NCBI GenBank assembly: GCA_037142515.1
Contig: JBAXAM010000001.1
Span: 62,001-126,000, forward strand
DNA: 64,000 bases
From: JBAXAM01 sp037142515
Lineage (GTDB): Bacteria; Pseudomonadota; Gammaproteobacteria; UBA9339
Direction: 5' to 3'
Position 1 is the stretch's first letter. Every line of letters starts with the position of its first letter. Below the pieces are notes generated by a model. That model did no database searches. It saw only the letters and a list, made by a program, of their open reading frames with translations, and was not told the origin of the DNA. Position numbers and translations under genes: made by a program. Shown here piece after piece: positions 42,901 to 52,853 of the stretch.

Positions 42901-45900
42901 AAAAATTTGTTGAGTCTTTACTACTAAGCTATGGCATGGAAAAACTATGCGATATAAAAAACCTAGACTATTTGCAAACCAACATAGTAAGACTTATCAA
43001 ACCTCTCAGCCTTCCGACAAATGTCATAATCGGAGGGACTCCAGCTAAAAAGAAATTTGTGGGCAAAATAATTAGTTCGGCGATAGCGATGCGGGATTAT
43101 CCCGAAAACTGCAAGCTCCGTAAACATGAATATGACAAAGAACTTGAGCAATATAATGAAAACTTAAAAAAAATTAGCGGTAGCATTGATCTGCTTAAAA
43201 AAGAACACAAGGAAAGTGAAAACAAATTCAACGAATTAATAAAGGAAATTACACAAGAAAATAGCGTAGATTCAAAAGAAAAAATAGCAAACTTATCTGA
43301 AGCAATACTTCCAAAAAAAGAAATAGACTCAAAAATACTAGAATACACAAAAAAGCTTGAAGAACATAATAAAGAACTCAAAAAACTTGAAGAAGCCAGT
43401 ACAAACACAGAAAACAAACTAGAGCTTCTTAAAAAACAAACGCTCGATAAAAAAAATAACTTAGAAGCAGAAATATCTGAAGAACATAAGGAAAAAGTAA
43501 AAGCAATTCTTGAAGAAAAAGAAACAAGCTCAAGTGAAAAAAATATAAAAATTACTGCAATTTTGGCGGAAATAAAAGAAGCGAAAAAAGCTGTAGATTC
43601 ACCCCCTCCTAATGAACAAATAATAAACAACTACAACAACCAGATAAAAAAATCTGAGATATACCAAGAAAAAACAAAAGAATATAACCAAGAACTGGAG
43701 GAACTAAGAAAAAAACAAGGTCTGGATATAAAAAAAATTACTGAGCTAACAAATAACGAAACACAATATATAAAACTTAAGAAAATTACCGAGATATTAG
43801 AAGAAATAAAAAAAACAGAAGAAAAATTAGAAAAAGAAAAAACAAAGATCCCTCCAGATCAAAAACTAGTAGATGAGTACGAAAAACAACACTCAGAAAA
43901 ATGCACGAAGTTTGAAAAAAAACGGGAAGAATATAAGAAGTTAAAAAGCGATCTGGCTCCAGATGTAGAACAAATCGACGTCTTATTAAAAAACGACGAA
44001 AAATGTACAGAATTGATTAAAACAGGGAAAGAGATACCACTAGCAGACTTTAACTATGAAAATGAAAAAGAGGAAGCTCCTGTATTAGCTGATTACTACA
44101 ATACTGTAGTGGAATATTATAATAAAGAATTAGAGCTAATAGAAAATGAAAAAATTCAAACACAAATACGCGAGTCAGAAGAAAAAATACGAAAAGCAAA
44201 AGAAATATTAACTACACACTCCGTAACCTTACCGCCCGAAGACATTCAACTATATCAACAAATCATAAACAATGAACAAAAAAACATCAATGATATCCGA
44301 GAAAATTCCGTAGGAAAGAACCAAAAAGCAATAGTTGCTAAGTTACAAAGTGAAAATAGCGCATCAGAGTTACTGCTATTAGAAAATCCAAAAATCACGA
44401 AAGATGACTCCCCTGAAAAAGCAAAAGAAAAAGCAGAAGCGGCAGCAAAAACAAATGACGCTAGAGAACAAAAAGTAAAAGCCTTGCTGGCAAAAGGGCT
44501 AAGGATGTTCGTCATAAGCGATGGATTATTAGGCACAGGATATAGCAACCCTAATTTACAAAATACAGTACTTGTACAAAATAAATCCACCCACAATTCT
44601 CCACCAGACATAAACCTAATAATCAAGTGTATTCAACAATATGGCAGAGCAATTCGCAGCGAGGAAGGAATCTCTTTTGTAGCAAGCGTCATAAACCAAA
44701 ATTTGCCTGAAGAAGAGCGAATTTTAACAAGCAAAGAGAGCTTTGGGGAAGAAGCTACAAATCTTTACAAAAAAAAATTAGCAGGTCTTGATGCGTATTA
44801 TTTAAAAAACCTGGATGGACTAGAGGCTGAATTATTAAATTTAAAAAATTTAGAACCGAAATTATTAGAAGAAGGCGATAAAAACACACACAAGGAATTG
44901 CTAAAAGAAGTTACCGACACGCTTATTAGTTTTGCGATAATTCCAGTCACAGAAGTTGAACTTTTTCTCGAAAAATTAAAATCATTTAACCAGCGCATCG
45001 AGGACCAGTACCACGTAACAGAAGAAATAAAAAAACATCTTAATGCAATTGAGCTAATTGAAACTGCGACTAAATCAAAGATCGATAACACTATACTACC
45101 AGAACTAGGAACTAAAAAAGTAACCGAGCTAAATACGCTGGCAAAAGAAATAGCAGAGCTAAAATCTAACACCATAAAAGCTTTTGAGACACAACTGCAA
45201 AACTTAAACAATTTATTGACATCCCATGGTCGTAGTGAAGAGATAAAAACTAAGATAAATACTGAGATAACTAATACTAAAGCGAAACAGAGTTCACTAC
45301 TGAAGACCATTGATACTAAGGCAACAGAATTAAAAAAATTAACCAATGAGCAAGAATCAGAAGATCAAAAGATAAGGGATTTAATAAAAGCAAATAACGA
45401 CAAATTTGAACCGATCGAAAAAAATGCAGACGCTATAAATAACGAAATCAAAAACATCATAAACGACACAAGCAAAGACACAAAACACTTGATTGATTTG
45501 CAAACCAAAGCTAAAAGTTTTTTTGATAGCAATACTGATTTACTAGAACCACAACTGAAAACGCTAACAGCTGCCCTTATAAACGCAAAGACAGGATTGG
45601 CTGAAGATGCACGAAAGGGTTTAGAGGCGGCTATAGAGCTCGTAACTAGAATACAAGGGAATCACTTTGACCACCTAAAGTCTGGACTAGAAACATTAAA
45701 AACATCAATAGATAATAGGGATACAGCAGAAAAAAATGCTACCGAAAGCATTAGAAAGATCACGTTGATCGACGAAAATATCCAAAAGCAACTCACCGTG
45801 GTGCAAGAGGCTTTAAATGCAAAGCCCGAAAAAGAAATAAAAGAACTAAAAAATATATTAGTTAGTACACGAGAATTTATAACTATCACTATTGAAAATC

Positions 45901-48900
45901 TAGAACCGCTGCAACGTCAGAGCCTAGACATTGGCGTACCAGAAGATTTACGCACACAGTTAGCGAAGGCTTTACTTCCTGCTCAAACGAAGTTTAATGA
46001 ATTGCGCACCTCATTGGAAAAAGTTGAAAATCAACAAAATATAAAAGCAGCTGTAACAATCCAAAGTGCATTTAGGGGGATGCTTAAAGGGATTAACACA
46101 AGAAAAACAGTAGAAAAAGCTCGTGCTAGTACACAAGAAATTGATGAAGCCAATAAAAGCATTGCCACTTGTAGAACTGATATAAAAAACGCTTTATCAA
46201 ACATAACATCAATAGCAAACGTATTAGAGGCTCAATTAGAAGAGGCAAAAAGTAAACAATCAATCGCCATTAATACTTTACAAAGCCAACATTCTCTATT
46301 AGAAGCAGACATAGCACAAGAAAGCGACCAAGCTTTACAGGGTCTACTAAAGAACAACTTAGATAAAGTCAACACAACATTAGGAACAACTAATGAAATA
46401 AAAAAAGAGCAAAACGAACTAGAGAGCATGATCGCCTCTAGGAGAGTAGCAGAAAGCAACGTCGAAACAAGCGAGCGAGCGATTGGTGCGATTTTTGATA
46501 AAGTAAAATCCAAAGTTTCAACAATTAAAGAGAAACCAACCACAAAGATAACCGCAAAAGAGTTAGATAATTTAATAATAGATATAAACGCTTTTGTAGA
46601 ACAAACCAAAAAAGATTTAATAGAAGCAGCGACTATTGGTAAGAGTACGTTACCATACCTAGAAGAGAGATTAAATAAAGTGTTGTCTCTCGCTCAACAA
46701 CAATTAAAAAATCTAGAAGACGAACAAAACAATATAAAACAACTGTTTGATCAGCAAACAAAAAAAGACAATCAAGCAACTGCTATAATACAGGACGCTA
46801 ACACTAAGGTTGCTGGAATCAAGAGCAAGATTGAAGTTGCTTTAGCTAAAGCCACGTCTAGCGATGACACAAAAGCGCTAGATTTGAAAAAATTAACAGA
46901 AGAAACGCTATTGGTTGAGAAAGAGGCTAGCACTGTTCTAGATACACAGAGCAGCTTATTAGCTAATATTGACAAAACCGGCCTTAGTCAAGACACAGAA
47001 ACAGAATTGGGAAAAGCTCTAACACTGATTGATACAACTCAAAAAATAAATTTAGATTTAACAAACAAACGTAAATATCTGGAAAAACTCGAACAAGAAC
47101 GAGACCTTAAAGATCAAAATACGATGCTTTTGATAAAAAGCTTTAATACAAATATCAAAGATTTTGAAAAAGATATTAATGCGCAGATAGAAATAATTAG
47201 GACCAGCCAACAAGATCCAAGCAAGTCAGAGAAAGAATTAAAAACCATATTGACTGATGCCGAAAAATTTGCAAAGGAAAAGATAGACGCTTTACAAAAA
47301 CAGCTAAAAAACATAAAAGAAAATACTCCACCAAGCGCTAGCGACGAAGTGCAATTAGCCCTAAAGAATGCCGAACAAGACATACTAAAGAGCATAGATG
47401 AGCAGCAAAAAGCACTAAGAGCTGAGTTGAATAAATTAAACACTGTACTTAAAGAGCGGAAAGAAAAAGATGCAAAAATAGAGATATCTCTAATAGATTT
47501 AGAGAGCAAGATAATTTCGATTACGCAAAAAATTACAGCACTTGATACTAAGCAAACAGCAACAGAAAAAAACCTACAGGACCTAAAAGCAGATATACAA
47601 ATAATTGAAAGCGAAATAGGCGCTTTGCAAGAGACACAAAAGGTGTTGCAAGAAGAAAATATCAAAGCCCTACCTGAAGATATGCAAAAACGGCTTAACA
47701 AGGCGCTAATAGATACAGAAAACATACAAAAAACAGAGTCACAGAAAATGCAAAGACGGCGAGAAGATTTAGAAAAAGTCTTGCCAGACATGCGCACAAT
47801 AGAAGAACATACAAAGCTAGTTCAAGCTGAAACTACAAAAGTTACAGAAGCCAGTCAAAAGAACACAGCCATAGCAGTGGATGTGTTGCAGCTTTTATAT
47901 AAAACAAATCTAGAGCTCAAAAACCAAGTTGAAGGATTCTTAAAAAGCACAAGTCGATCAGTTAGCGAAAATGATAACGTTCGAAGCTCAATAGCTACAG
48001 CCTCTACCGCCTTGAGTCTTGAGTTAAACAAATTAACAATCGCACTGAACGAGCTAGAGCGCTTAGATAACGCGCGCAAGGAAGAAGACCGTAAAATAGG
48101 AAAATTAGCAGATGACACAAAACTGGAATTCGAAAAGATTGAGACAAAAATCAAGCCCTATATTAAAAAAGCACCAGACTCAACAGCGGAAAATTTAGAA
48201 AAGTTAATAAATGATATACAGCTTAGTGAAAAAAACCTTACTGACTTAAAGAGAACGCGACAAGAACTGGAAAGCCATAGAAATACAGAAGCACGCGATC
48301 CAAACACTCAGGAGATTATAATAGAAATTAAAAAGAATGAAGAAACAGCTTTGCAATACTTACAAACCGAGAGAGAAAAATTAACGAACTTAAAGCGAAG
48401 CAGACTGGACGAAGATAAAAAGGTAGAACTAGATATAGAGCAACATCTCAACACGATCAAACAATTTATTGAAACCACTATTAAATCAAAAAATGAAGAG
48501 ATTGCGCGCTCATTAGAACCCGGGATTAAAAAAGTAGTAGAATTAAATCCATTAGCGGACGAGACAACCGTACTAAAAACAGAGACTACGAATTTTTTTG
48601 TGAAACAACTACAAGAATTAACTGCTTTGTCAACACCAAACAACTTTAGTGAAGAAGTAAACAAGAAGATAAGCACTGCGATACAATTCACCAAGGATAC
48701 ACAGGGAGAACAACAATTAATACTGGACGATTGGGTAAAAAAATTAAGAGCGTTATCAGCAGCACAAGGTTTAGAGGATGAGCGGATAAAAGCATTAGTA
48801 GAAGACAACAATACAAAGATTGACCCAGTTGGAACTAAAGCAAAATATCTAGAAAGCAAAATCGAAAACATTAAGAACGATACAAACAAGAGCTCAGAAA

Positions 48901-51900
48901 CATTAACTCTTTTATTCAACGAAGCTGGAACGCTTATTACCGACAATACTACTTTATTGAAGACACAACTAGACATACTGGAGAAAACTCTTAAAAATGC
49001 AAAAACAAGTTTAGATAAAGATGTACAAAAGAGTTTAGAAAAAGCTATACAGAATATAAAAGATATTCAAACCAATCATTTCTCTCACATAGAGACCGGC
49101 CTAAAAACATTAGATATCTCAATCAAAGAAAGGAGCGCGGCAGAAAAAGAAGCTGATGAAAGCCTTAATAAAATTGCACTAGCCAAGCCATTGATTCAAG
49201 AAAAAATAGATCAAATCCAATTGGCATTAGAAGACGAAACCAAAAAAGCTGAAGAGTTATCCATCCTGGCAGAAAAAGCATCCGAACCAAGCATTATAAA
49301 TTCCATACAACAAGTACAAAGCCATAGTCAACGCACCGACCTTCCAGATGATATTAAAAAGCAATTGGAGGACGCTTTAGAATCAGTACGCCCCCTTAAA
49401 GAGACTTGGTTTACTAAACTGGAAGAGCTAAACAAGCTAATCATGCAACGCTCAACAGAAGAAGCGAAAATAATCGCCAAAAACGCAACTGACAAATTGG
49501 CAATAGAAGAAGCGTTTGCTCAAAGCTTAATAAAAATTGAAGAAATCAAGTTAATTATCCAAAATGCCGAATCTAAGATCAGCAAGGATTCAGACAACAC
49601 TAACTTAACAGCAGCGGAGCTAAAAAACGCGGCAGAAGAAATAAATCAAACCAAAATAATGGCTAGTGAAGGTTTGCAAATACAGAAAGAATTGTTGGAG
49701 CACCTATTAGAAACTGCAAAGGGGTTGCAAAACTTTGACCCAACAACACTAGGCAACTTAAACACAACCATATCGGAAGTAGGAATCCTGCAAACAAACT
49801 TGTCATCATTAGAAAATGGAAAGAAAAAATTAGAAGTACTAGCAGAAGAACGAGAAAAAGCGGAAAAAGAAGCGGATGAAACTGAAAAGACAATTATAAT
49901 AATTAAGAAAGACATAGAAAATAAAATTGCTGAAAATCAGGAATTGTTTTATCAAAAAATAACAGCAGAAGAGTTAGACAAGGGCATAAAAACAACAGTA
50001 GCGTTTGAAGAAAATATTACCGAAAGATTAAAAACACCACAAGAACATAGTAATCGTAAAAACCTCCTCCCTTCTATTAAAGAAAGATTAGATTCTGCTT
50101 TAACACAAACAACAGAGTCTCAAGCAAACTTAAAAACGCAGCTCATACAATTAAATAATGCACATCTAGCACGAAACAAAAAAGACGAAGAAACAGCAAA
50201 GACAACAATAACTATCGATAATGAACTTGCTAATATTGAAAACAGTATTCTGGGAGCCGTAGATAAAGCTAATATTACTAAGCCCATAAAAGCACGAGAC
50301 TTGAACACTCTGGTGGCAGATACAATACAACCAACTGAGAATAAAGCTGGGGTTGATTTAACAAATCAGGAAAGATTACTGCAAAATATTGACAAAACAG
50401 GTCTTGATTCAGAAACAACAAAGAAGTTAAACGAAACCATAGATCGAGCGAGCGTAATTCGAGAAAACTTAAAAGAACTGGAAGACAAGCGCAAAAAGCT
50501 GGAGGAATTTGCACACAAACAAGACCTCAACGACAAACAAATAATGCTTTCGATAAACGGCTTTGATATAACCATCGACAGTTTCAATATAAAAACCGGT
50601 CAGCAAATAGATACATTACAACATAAAAAACAATCTGCGAAAGAAATAGCAACCTTAGTGAACAGCGTCAAAAGTTTTGTGGAAAAAGAAATATCTGATT
50701 TAAAAAAGCAGCTAGAACACATGGAAAAGACAGTTCTAGAAAGCACCAGTGACGAAGCGAAAAAAGCCTTAACTAATATTAAACAGAAGATGAATATAGC
50801 TATAGAAACGCAACAAAAAGCTTTGGATACTGCATGGGAAAACCTAAACAATGCATTTGAAAAACAGCAAAAAGAAAACAAGCAAATAACTGACCTAACA
50901 GACAGAGCCAATACAGCAATTAGTGCTGCGGAAGAAATACAAAAAAAGGCTACCCAACTTGGGGTTGACATTAAAAACTTATTGTCCTCTTCGGATGATT
51001 TAAAAGCAACAAAACTAAGAGAAGCGCTGGAAAATTTTACGATTGAGAAAGATAACATTATACTGAAATCAGAAGAAACGAAGCAAGAACTAAACAACAT
51101 TAATAGCGAACCTGGTTTTACAGATGATATAAAAATTAAACTTAATGCGGCATTAAACGAGATACAATTGCTGCAAAACACCGGAGTGCCTATATTAGGG
51201 GAAGGACTGAATAGAATAGAAACTTTAGCTGAACTTAGAGAATTAGAAGATCAAAAAATAGAAAATCATGTGACAGCAATTGAAGAAGACGTAAACAGGC
51301 TAATAATAAATGCGGCAAGAACAGAAGCGGAAATCAATGAAGTATTGATTGCTAAAAACAAGACGGCAGCAGACATAAGAAACTTTGCCGAAATTAAAAA
51401 AGAAACTGTGGCAAGTATATTAAATGATTTAAATATACAGAAACTGGCATTAGAACAAATAGAGATTAAAGATAGCCTAAAAAAAGACTTACAACAGCAT
51501 ATACTTACAGCTCGAACCAAAACAAAAGCTCTGATAAACGAAATGGGGGAAAAGCTGAATCAAGGATTAGATAGCTTAGAAAACAAAGCAAAGAATATAG
51601 AACAAGAGGACAATGAATTAAAAAATATAATAAAAGAGCAGCACTGGGACGATATAGAAAAGATTGAGAAGGAGATCATAGATAAAATAAAACTAATTAC
51701 CGATATTCTAGAATCTAGTAACCTCATACCAGCTTATGAACCAGACGAATTAGCAATAGCGTCAGAAGAGTTTAGAAACAAAATGGATATGGCTTTAAAG
51801 AAGCACCTAAAAGAGCTGGGGCAGCTTGATATACTAGAAACCAACATAGAGGCAAAAAGTTTTCTGGACCAAACCATAGAAAAAGCAAATAACGCTAAAA

Positions 51901-52853
51901 ATAGTAACAATGAATTAATAAATTTGATAGAGCAACTGAAAAACTTATCCCTCACACGAAAGAAAGAAGGCACAAAAAAAGTCGCGGAAGAAAGCCTGCT
52001 AATTGTTGAGCAGTTGATAGAAGAGCTGCAATATGCTCAAAACGAAATGCAGGAAAACAATGAACCAGATGCTGATGCGTTAGAAAAACTAGCTACAAAA
52101 ATGGACGGGCTTATACAACGAGCAGAATCAACTTTGTCAGAACAACGATATGCGCTGGAGACAGAAAAACAATATTTCGAAGAGGAGGAAAATGCTCCAA
52201 ATATAGATAGTGCTTTAAGTGCTGTAGATAAGGCAGAAAAAATCTTGCAGAATATAAAGGATGCTACAAACGATTTAAGAAGTCAGGCAGAAGAACAAAG
52301 AATTGCAGATAAACAGAAAAAACTAGATGAAGAGCAAGAAAAACAAAATAAAAATAAAGAATTAGATGAAGCACAAGCAAGAGACAATAAACAGAAAAAA
52401 TCTACTCAAGAAAACAAAGACAATCAGGAAGAGACAACAGAACTAAAATTATCGGCAAAAGCAAAACCAAATCCAATTTTCGAACTAGCCATCAAGAAAG
52501 ATGCGGCGGGTAAATGGTCACTAGAAAAAAGAAACGACAGTGCGTCGAAATGGGAGAAACACAAAGATCTCGATGATATGCCAAAGGAAGCAACCCTTGA
52601 AGAGCTGGTTGAAGCATTAAAGAGCCTTATTAAGAAGCCGCCAGATAACTCAAATGGGTTGGTAGGTGTAGAGTTCAAACAAAACGAAGTTCCTCCGATA
52701 ATAATCATACGCGTCAAATCCAAAGACCCAGGAGACGCTCTTGAGATGGCGACGAATATAATAGAGCAAGCCACCCGGGAACTAAAAGCCAAGGAAGAAG
52801 CTAAACTAAACCAACCAGATTCAGATACTTCTAGAACCGGACTTAAGGCATAA
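39906..52853 (+). CDS. Giant (4315 aa) protein: split SF2 helicase-like core plus coiled-coil/helical-repeat tail with IQ motif
   Basis: The protein is not assigned to a named family. Residues 1-230 are a helical and beta-rich N-domain. A RecA-like half has Walker A AGTGVGKT (252-259), DEAH box FIDEAH (350-353) and motif III TTATPT (384-389). About 1,100 residues of Lys/Glu-rich coiled coil intervene. The second half then follows with GLLGTGYSN (about 1540-1548) and QQYGRAIR (1577-1584). These motifs have the order and chemistry of an SF2 helicase/translocase. From about 1710 on, degenerate modules of about 125 residues form the tail. Modules about 1,140 residues apart resemble each other. 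An IQ motif IQSAFRGMLKG is at 2052-2062. A small C-terminal domain (about 4180-4290) precedes an acidic tail. There is no signal peptide or membrane helix. The convergent neighbour is a diverged paralogue. Export by a type IV system is an inference. Confidence 0.85.
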   Translation: MIPDTRKLQKKIKASKEEKSSFSEEQKKAIAYAKQIRAINSANALFKKREHNTLNRDKYYEFLSEADDIALEKLKKIQNNDANEIDDIWSIFNILEKTLALKKELDFKDGIATISVEVQGRFLEVTIKKDPNSKVIPGTNIPEEFKIIGLSQYWWKSDWDDVQKKWVRPNLPKASFPIIELGVDQPVKVKMKDGLISAYSPETGVEIIKDQFIDRDYQADLMLKTVGLEVKDGQIKKIEKTTPEHTPQLITAGTGVGKTGVIVTTALMHGDGIFAVPSDALVDQMCDDANDFIKDIDKSKNPLAVKLPKSIVDNIDDVKSFLKKHKYVVMTHEQLIKYANVIENRHVFIDEAHTLIPRSFEAKRKKNVSEALDKIAENNTTLCTTATPTNELEKYAVSIEDFSLYKTQHEEKMVRPVDTEDNLADSKYLSKIAAEELLLRETKMNLEMKGYSNSELEKNYRLGFQVQGLVFTDDPTIGKEIYEKYLSESGLSQLSSNPKALDSKKKAIKENIEAISKIEIDIKKNTEKLIKESNKNLIALNPDDRRDKTKVNKLNTDIERLNRRKEAVIAEIANLTNNTLEETGKKLLLIESEQDQTKKNQFIEDITNINKNDIQKDIVEAQKKIIDYNIKIDIIVNLNTSLLPREELEKLARNKKYEDLDAEYISSLSKYKEKKNNWKLSQILMKDPGFKYFYEKNLQSEIDKKIEKQITKRNLSAQTSLGITFSKDDNKVRLALSNYVKARKANSKSIETEKAKAELLNTFSEMDKNDKVQKNNDARINKMYYYYIKVEGEARKEFYDLTKKGEFSKLTTDERKKYSDGLLATEIKKAAQALEKHLKNPQEMPKLSIKENYEKDVIQHEKNQEKLKGLIQDEKTIGLINQNLTKETECEKDLNITKEKITGLKKTQQETSEAIAKLELIKKLSEKPDKTFLKDNSKALGEGIDQIHASEKQKHEEKLKVAENKEQEYKEKIDGRVAEYIKKEEEEKTTYEDSIKDHEKFVESLLLSYGMEKLCDIKNLDYLQTNIVRLIKPLSLPTNVIIGGTPAKKKFVGKIISSAIAMRDYPENCKLRKHEYDKELEQYNENLKKISGSIDLLKKEHKESENKFNELIKEITQENSVDSKEKIANLSEAILPKKEIDSKILEYTKKLEEHNKELKKLEEASTNTENKLELLKKQTLDKKNNLEAEISEEHKEKVKAILEEKETSSSEKNIKITAILAEIKEAKKAVDSPPPNEQIINNYNNQIKKSEIYQEKTKEYNQELEELRKKQGLDIKKITELTNNETQYIKLKKITEILEEIKKTEEKLEKEKTKIPPDQKLVDEYEKQHSEKCTKFEKKREEYKKLKSDLAPDVEQIDVLLKNDEKCTELIKTGKEIPLADFNYENEKEEAPVLADYYNTVVEYYNKELELIENEKIQTQIRESEEKIRKAKEILTTHSVTLPPEDIQLYQQIINNEQKNINDIRENSVGKNQKAIVAKLQSENSASELLLLENPKITKDDSPEKAKEKAEAAAKTNDAREQKVKALLAKGLRMFVISDGLLGTGYSNPNLQNTVLVQNKSTHNSPPDINLIIKCIQQYGRAIRSEEGISFVASVINQNLPEEERILTSKESFGEEATNLYKKKLAGLDAYYLKNLDGLEAELLNLKNLEPKLLEEGDKNTHKELLKEVTDTLISFAIIPVTEVELFLEKLKSFNQRIEDQYHVTEEIKKHLNAIELIETATKSKIDNTILPELGTKKVTELNTLAKEIAELKSNTIKAFETQLQNLNNLLTSHGRSEEIKTKINTEITNTKAKQSSLLKTIDTKATELKKLTNEQESEDQKIRDLIKANNDKFEPIEKNADAINNEIKNIINDTSKDTKHLIDLQTKAKSFFDSNTDLLEPQLKTLTAALINAKTGLAEDARKGLEAAIELVTRIQGNHFDHLKSGLETLKTSIDNRDTAEKNATESIRKITLIDENIQKQLTVVQEALNAKPEKEIKELKNILVSTREFITITIENLEPLQRQSLDIGVPEDLRTQLAKALLPAQTKFNELRTSLEKVENQQNIKAAVTIQSAFRGMLKGINTRKTVEKARASTQEIDEANKSIATCRTDIKNALSNITSIANVLEAQLEEAKSKQSIAINTLQSQHSLLEADIAQESDQALQGLLKNNLDKVNTTLGTTNEIKKEQNELESMIASRRVAESNVETSERAIGAIFDKVKSKVSTIKEKPTTKITAKELDNLIIDINAFVEQTKKDLIEAATIGKSTLPYLEERLNKVLSLAQQQLKNLEDEQNNIKQLFDQQTKKDNQATAIIQDANTKVAGIKSKIEVALAKATSSDDTKALDLKKLTEETLLVEKEASTVLDTQSSLLANIDKTGLSQDTETELGKALTLIDTTQKINLDLTNKRKYLEKLEQERDLKDQNTMLLIKSFNTNIKDFEKDINAQIEIIRTSQQDPSKSEKELKTILTDAEKFAKEKIDALQKQLKNIKENTPPSASDEVQLALKNAEQDILKSIDEQQKALRAELNKLNTVLKERKEKDAKIEISLIDLESKIISITQKITALDTKQTATEKNLQDLKADIQIIESEIGALQETQKVLQEENIKALPEDMQKRLNKALIDTENIQKTESQKMQRRREDLEKVLPDMRTIEEHTKLVQAETTKVTEASQKNTAIAVDVLQLLYKTNLELKNQVEGFLKSTSRSVSENDNVRSSIATASTALSLELNKLTIALNELERLDNARKEEDRKIGKLADDTKLEFEKIETKIKPYIKKAPDSTAENLEKLINDIQLSEKNLTDLKRTRQELESHRNTEARDPNTQEIIIEIKKNEETALQYLQTEREKLTNLKRSRLDEDKKVELDIEQHLNTIKQFIETTIKSKNEEIARSLEPGIKKVVELNPLADETTVLKTETTNFFVKQLQELTALSTPNNFSEEVNKKISTAIQFTKDTQGEQQLILDDWVKKLRALSAAQGLEDERIKALVEDNNTKIDPVGTKAKYLESKIENIKNDTNKSSETLTLLFNEAGTLITDNTTLLKTQLDILEKTLKNAKTSLDKDVQKSLEKAIQNIKDIQTNHFSHIETGLKTLDISIKERSAAEKEADESLNKIALAKPLIQEKIDQIQLALEDETKKAEELSILAEKASEPSIINSIQQVQSHSQRTDLPDDIKKQLEDALESVRPLKETWFTKLEELNKLIMQRSTEEAKIIAKNATDKLAIEEAFAQSLIKIEEIKLIIQNAESKISKDSDNTNLTAAELKNAAEEINQTKIMASEGLQIQKELLEHLLETAKGLQNFDPTTLGNLNTTISEVGILQTNLSSLENGKKKLEVLAEEREKAEKEADETEKTIIIIKKDIENKIAENQELFYQKITAEELDKGIKTTVAFEENITERLKTPQEHSNRKNLLPSIKERLDSALTQTTESQANLKTQLIQLNNAHLARNKKDEETAKTTITIDNELANIENSILGAVDKANITKPIKARDLNTLVADTIQPTENKAGVDLTNQERLLQNIDKTGLDSETTKKLNETIDRASVIRENLKELEDKRKKLEEFAHKQDLNDKQIMLSINGFDITIDSFNIKTGQQIDTLQHKKQSAKEIATLVNSVKSFVEKEISDLKKQLEHMEKTVLESTSDEAKKALTNIKQKMNIAIETQQKALDTAWENLNNAFEKQQKENKQITDLTDRANTAISAAEEIQKKATQLGVDIKNLLSSSDDLKATKLREALENFTIEKDNIILKSEETKQELNNINSEPGFTDDIKIKLNAALNEIQLLQNTGVPILGEGLNRIETLAELRELEDQKIENHVTAIEEDVNRLIINAARTEAEINEVLIAKNKTAADIRNFAEIKKETVASILNDLNIQKLALEQIEIKDSLKKDLQQHILTARTKTKALINEMGEKLNQGLDSLENKAKNIEQEDNELKNIIKEQHWDDIEKIEKEIIDKIKLITDILESSNLIPAYEPDELAIASEEFRNKMDMALKKHLKELGQLDILETNIEAKSFLDQTIEKANNAKNSNNELINLIEQLKNLSLTRKKEGTKKVAEESLLIVEQLIEELQYAQNEMQENNEPDADALEKLATKMDGLIQRAESTLSEQRYALETEKQYFEEEENAPNIDSALSAVDKAEKILQNIKDATNDLRSQAEEQRIADKQKKLDEEQEKQNKNKELDEAQARDNKQKKSTQENKDNQEETTELKLSAKAKPNPIFELAIKKDAAGKWSLEKRNDSASKWEKHKDLDDMPKEATLEELVEALKSLIKKPPDNSNGLVGVEFKQNEVPPIIIIRVKSKDPGDALEMATNIIEQATRELKAKEEAKLNQPDSDTSRTGLKA
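45033..51860 (+). repeat. Large internal protein-level duplication (about 1,140 residues per copy) in the giant gene
   Basis: Segments from roughly 45033-48440 and 48441-51860 align in register. NNDKFEPI (from 45393) corresponds to NNTKIDPV (from 48807). DKTGLSQDTETEL (from 46971) corresponds to DKTGLDSETTKKL (from 50391). DALQKQLKN corresponds to SDLKKQLEH. The offset is 3414-3420 bases. Each copy is made of about nine modules of some 125 residues with a common pattern (hydrophobic L..Q..L, an acidic turn, L..AL, Q, L..L, R). DNA identity is low, so the duplication is old. Confidence 0.65.
46038..46103 (+). other. IQ (calmodulin-binding-like) motif in the giant protein
   Basis: Residues 2048-2067 read AAVTIQSAFRGMLKGINTRK, matching IQxxxRGxxxR except for Lys-Gly at the last position. 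The flanks on the C-terminal side (KSKQSIAINTLQ) align with those of the convergent paralogue. IQ motifs bind calmodulin or calmodulin-like light chains in eukaryotes. Confidence 0.6.

Noticed and set aside
47114..47797. Long Ser/Phe/Cys-rich frames antisense to the giant genes
   Set aside because: They are by-products of Lys/Glu-rich codons read on the opposite strand. Many similar frames occur along both giants.
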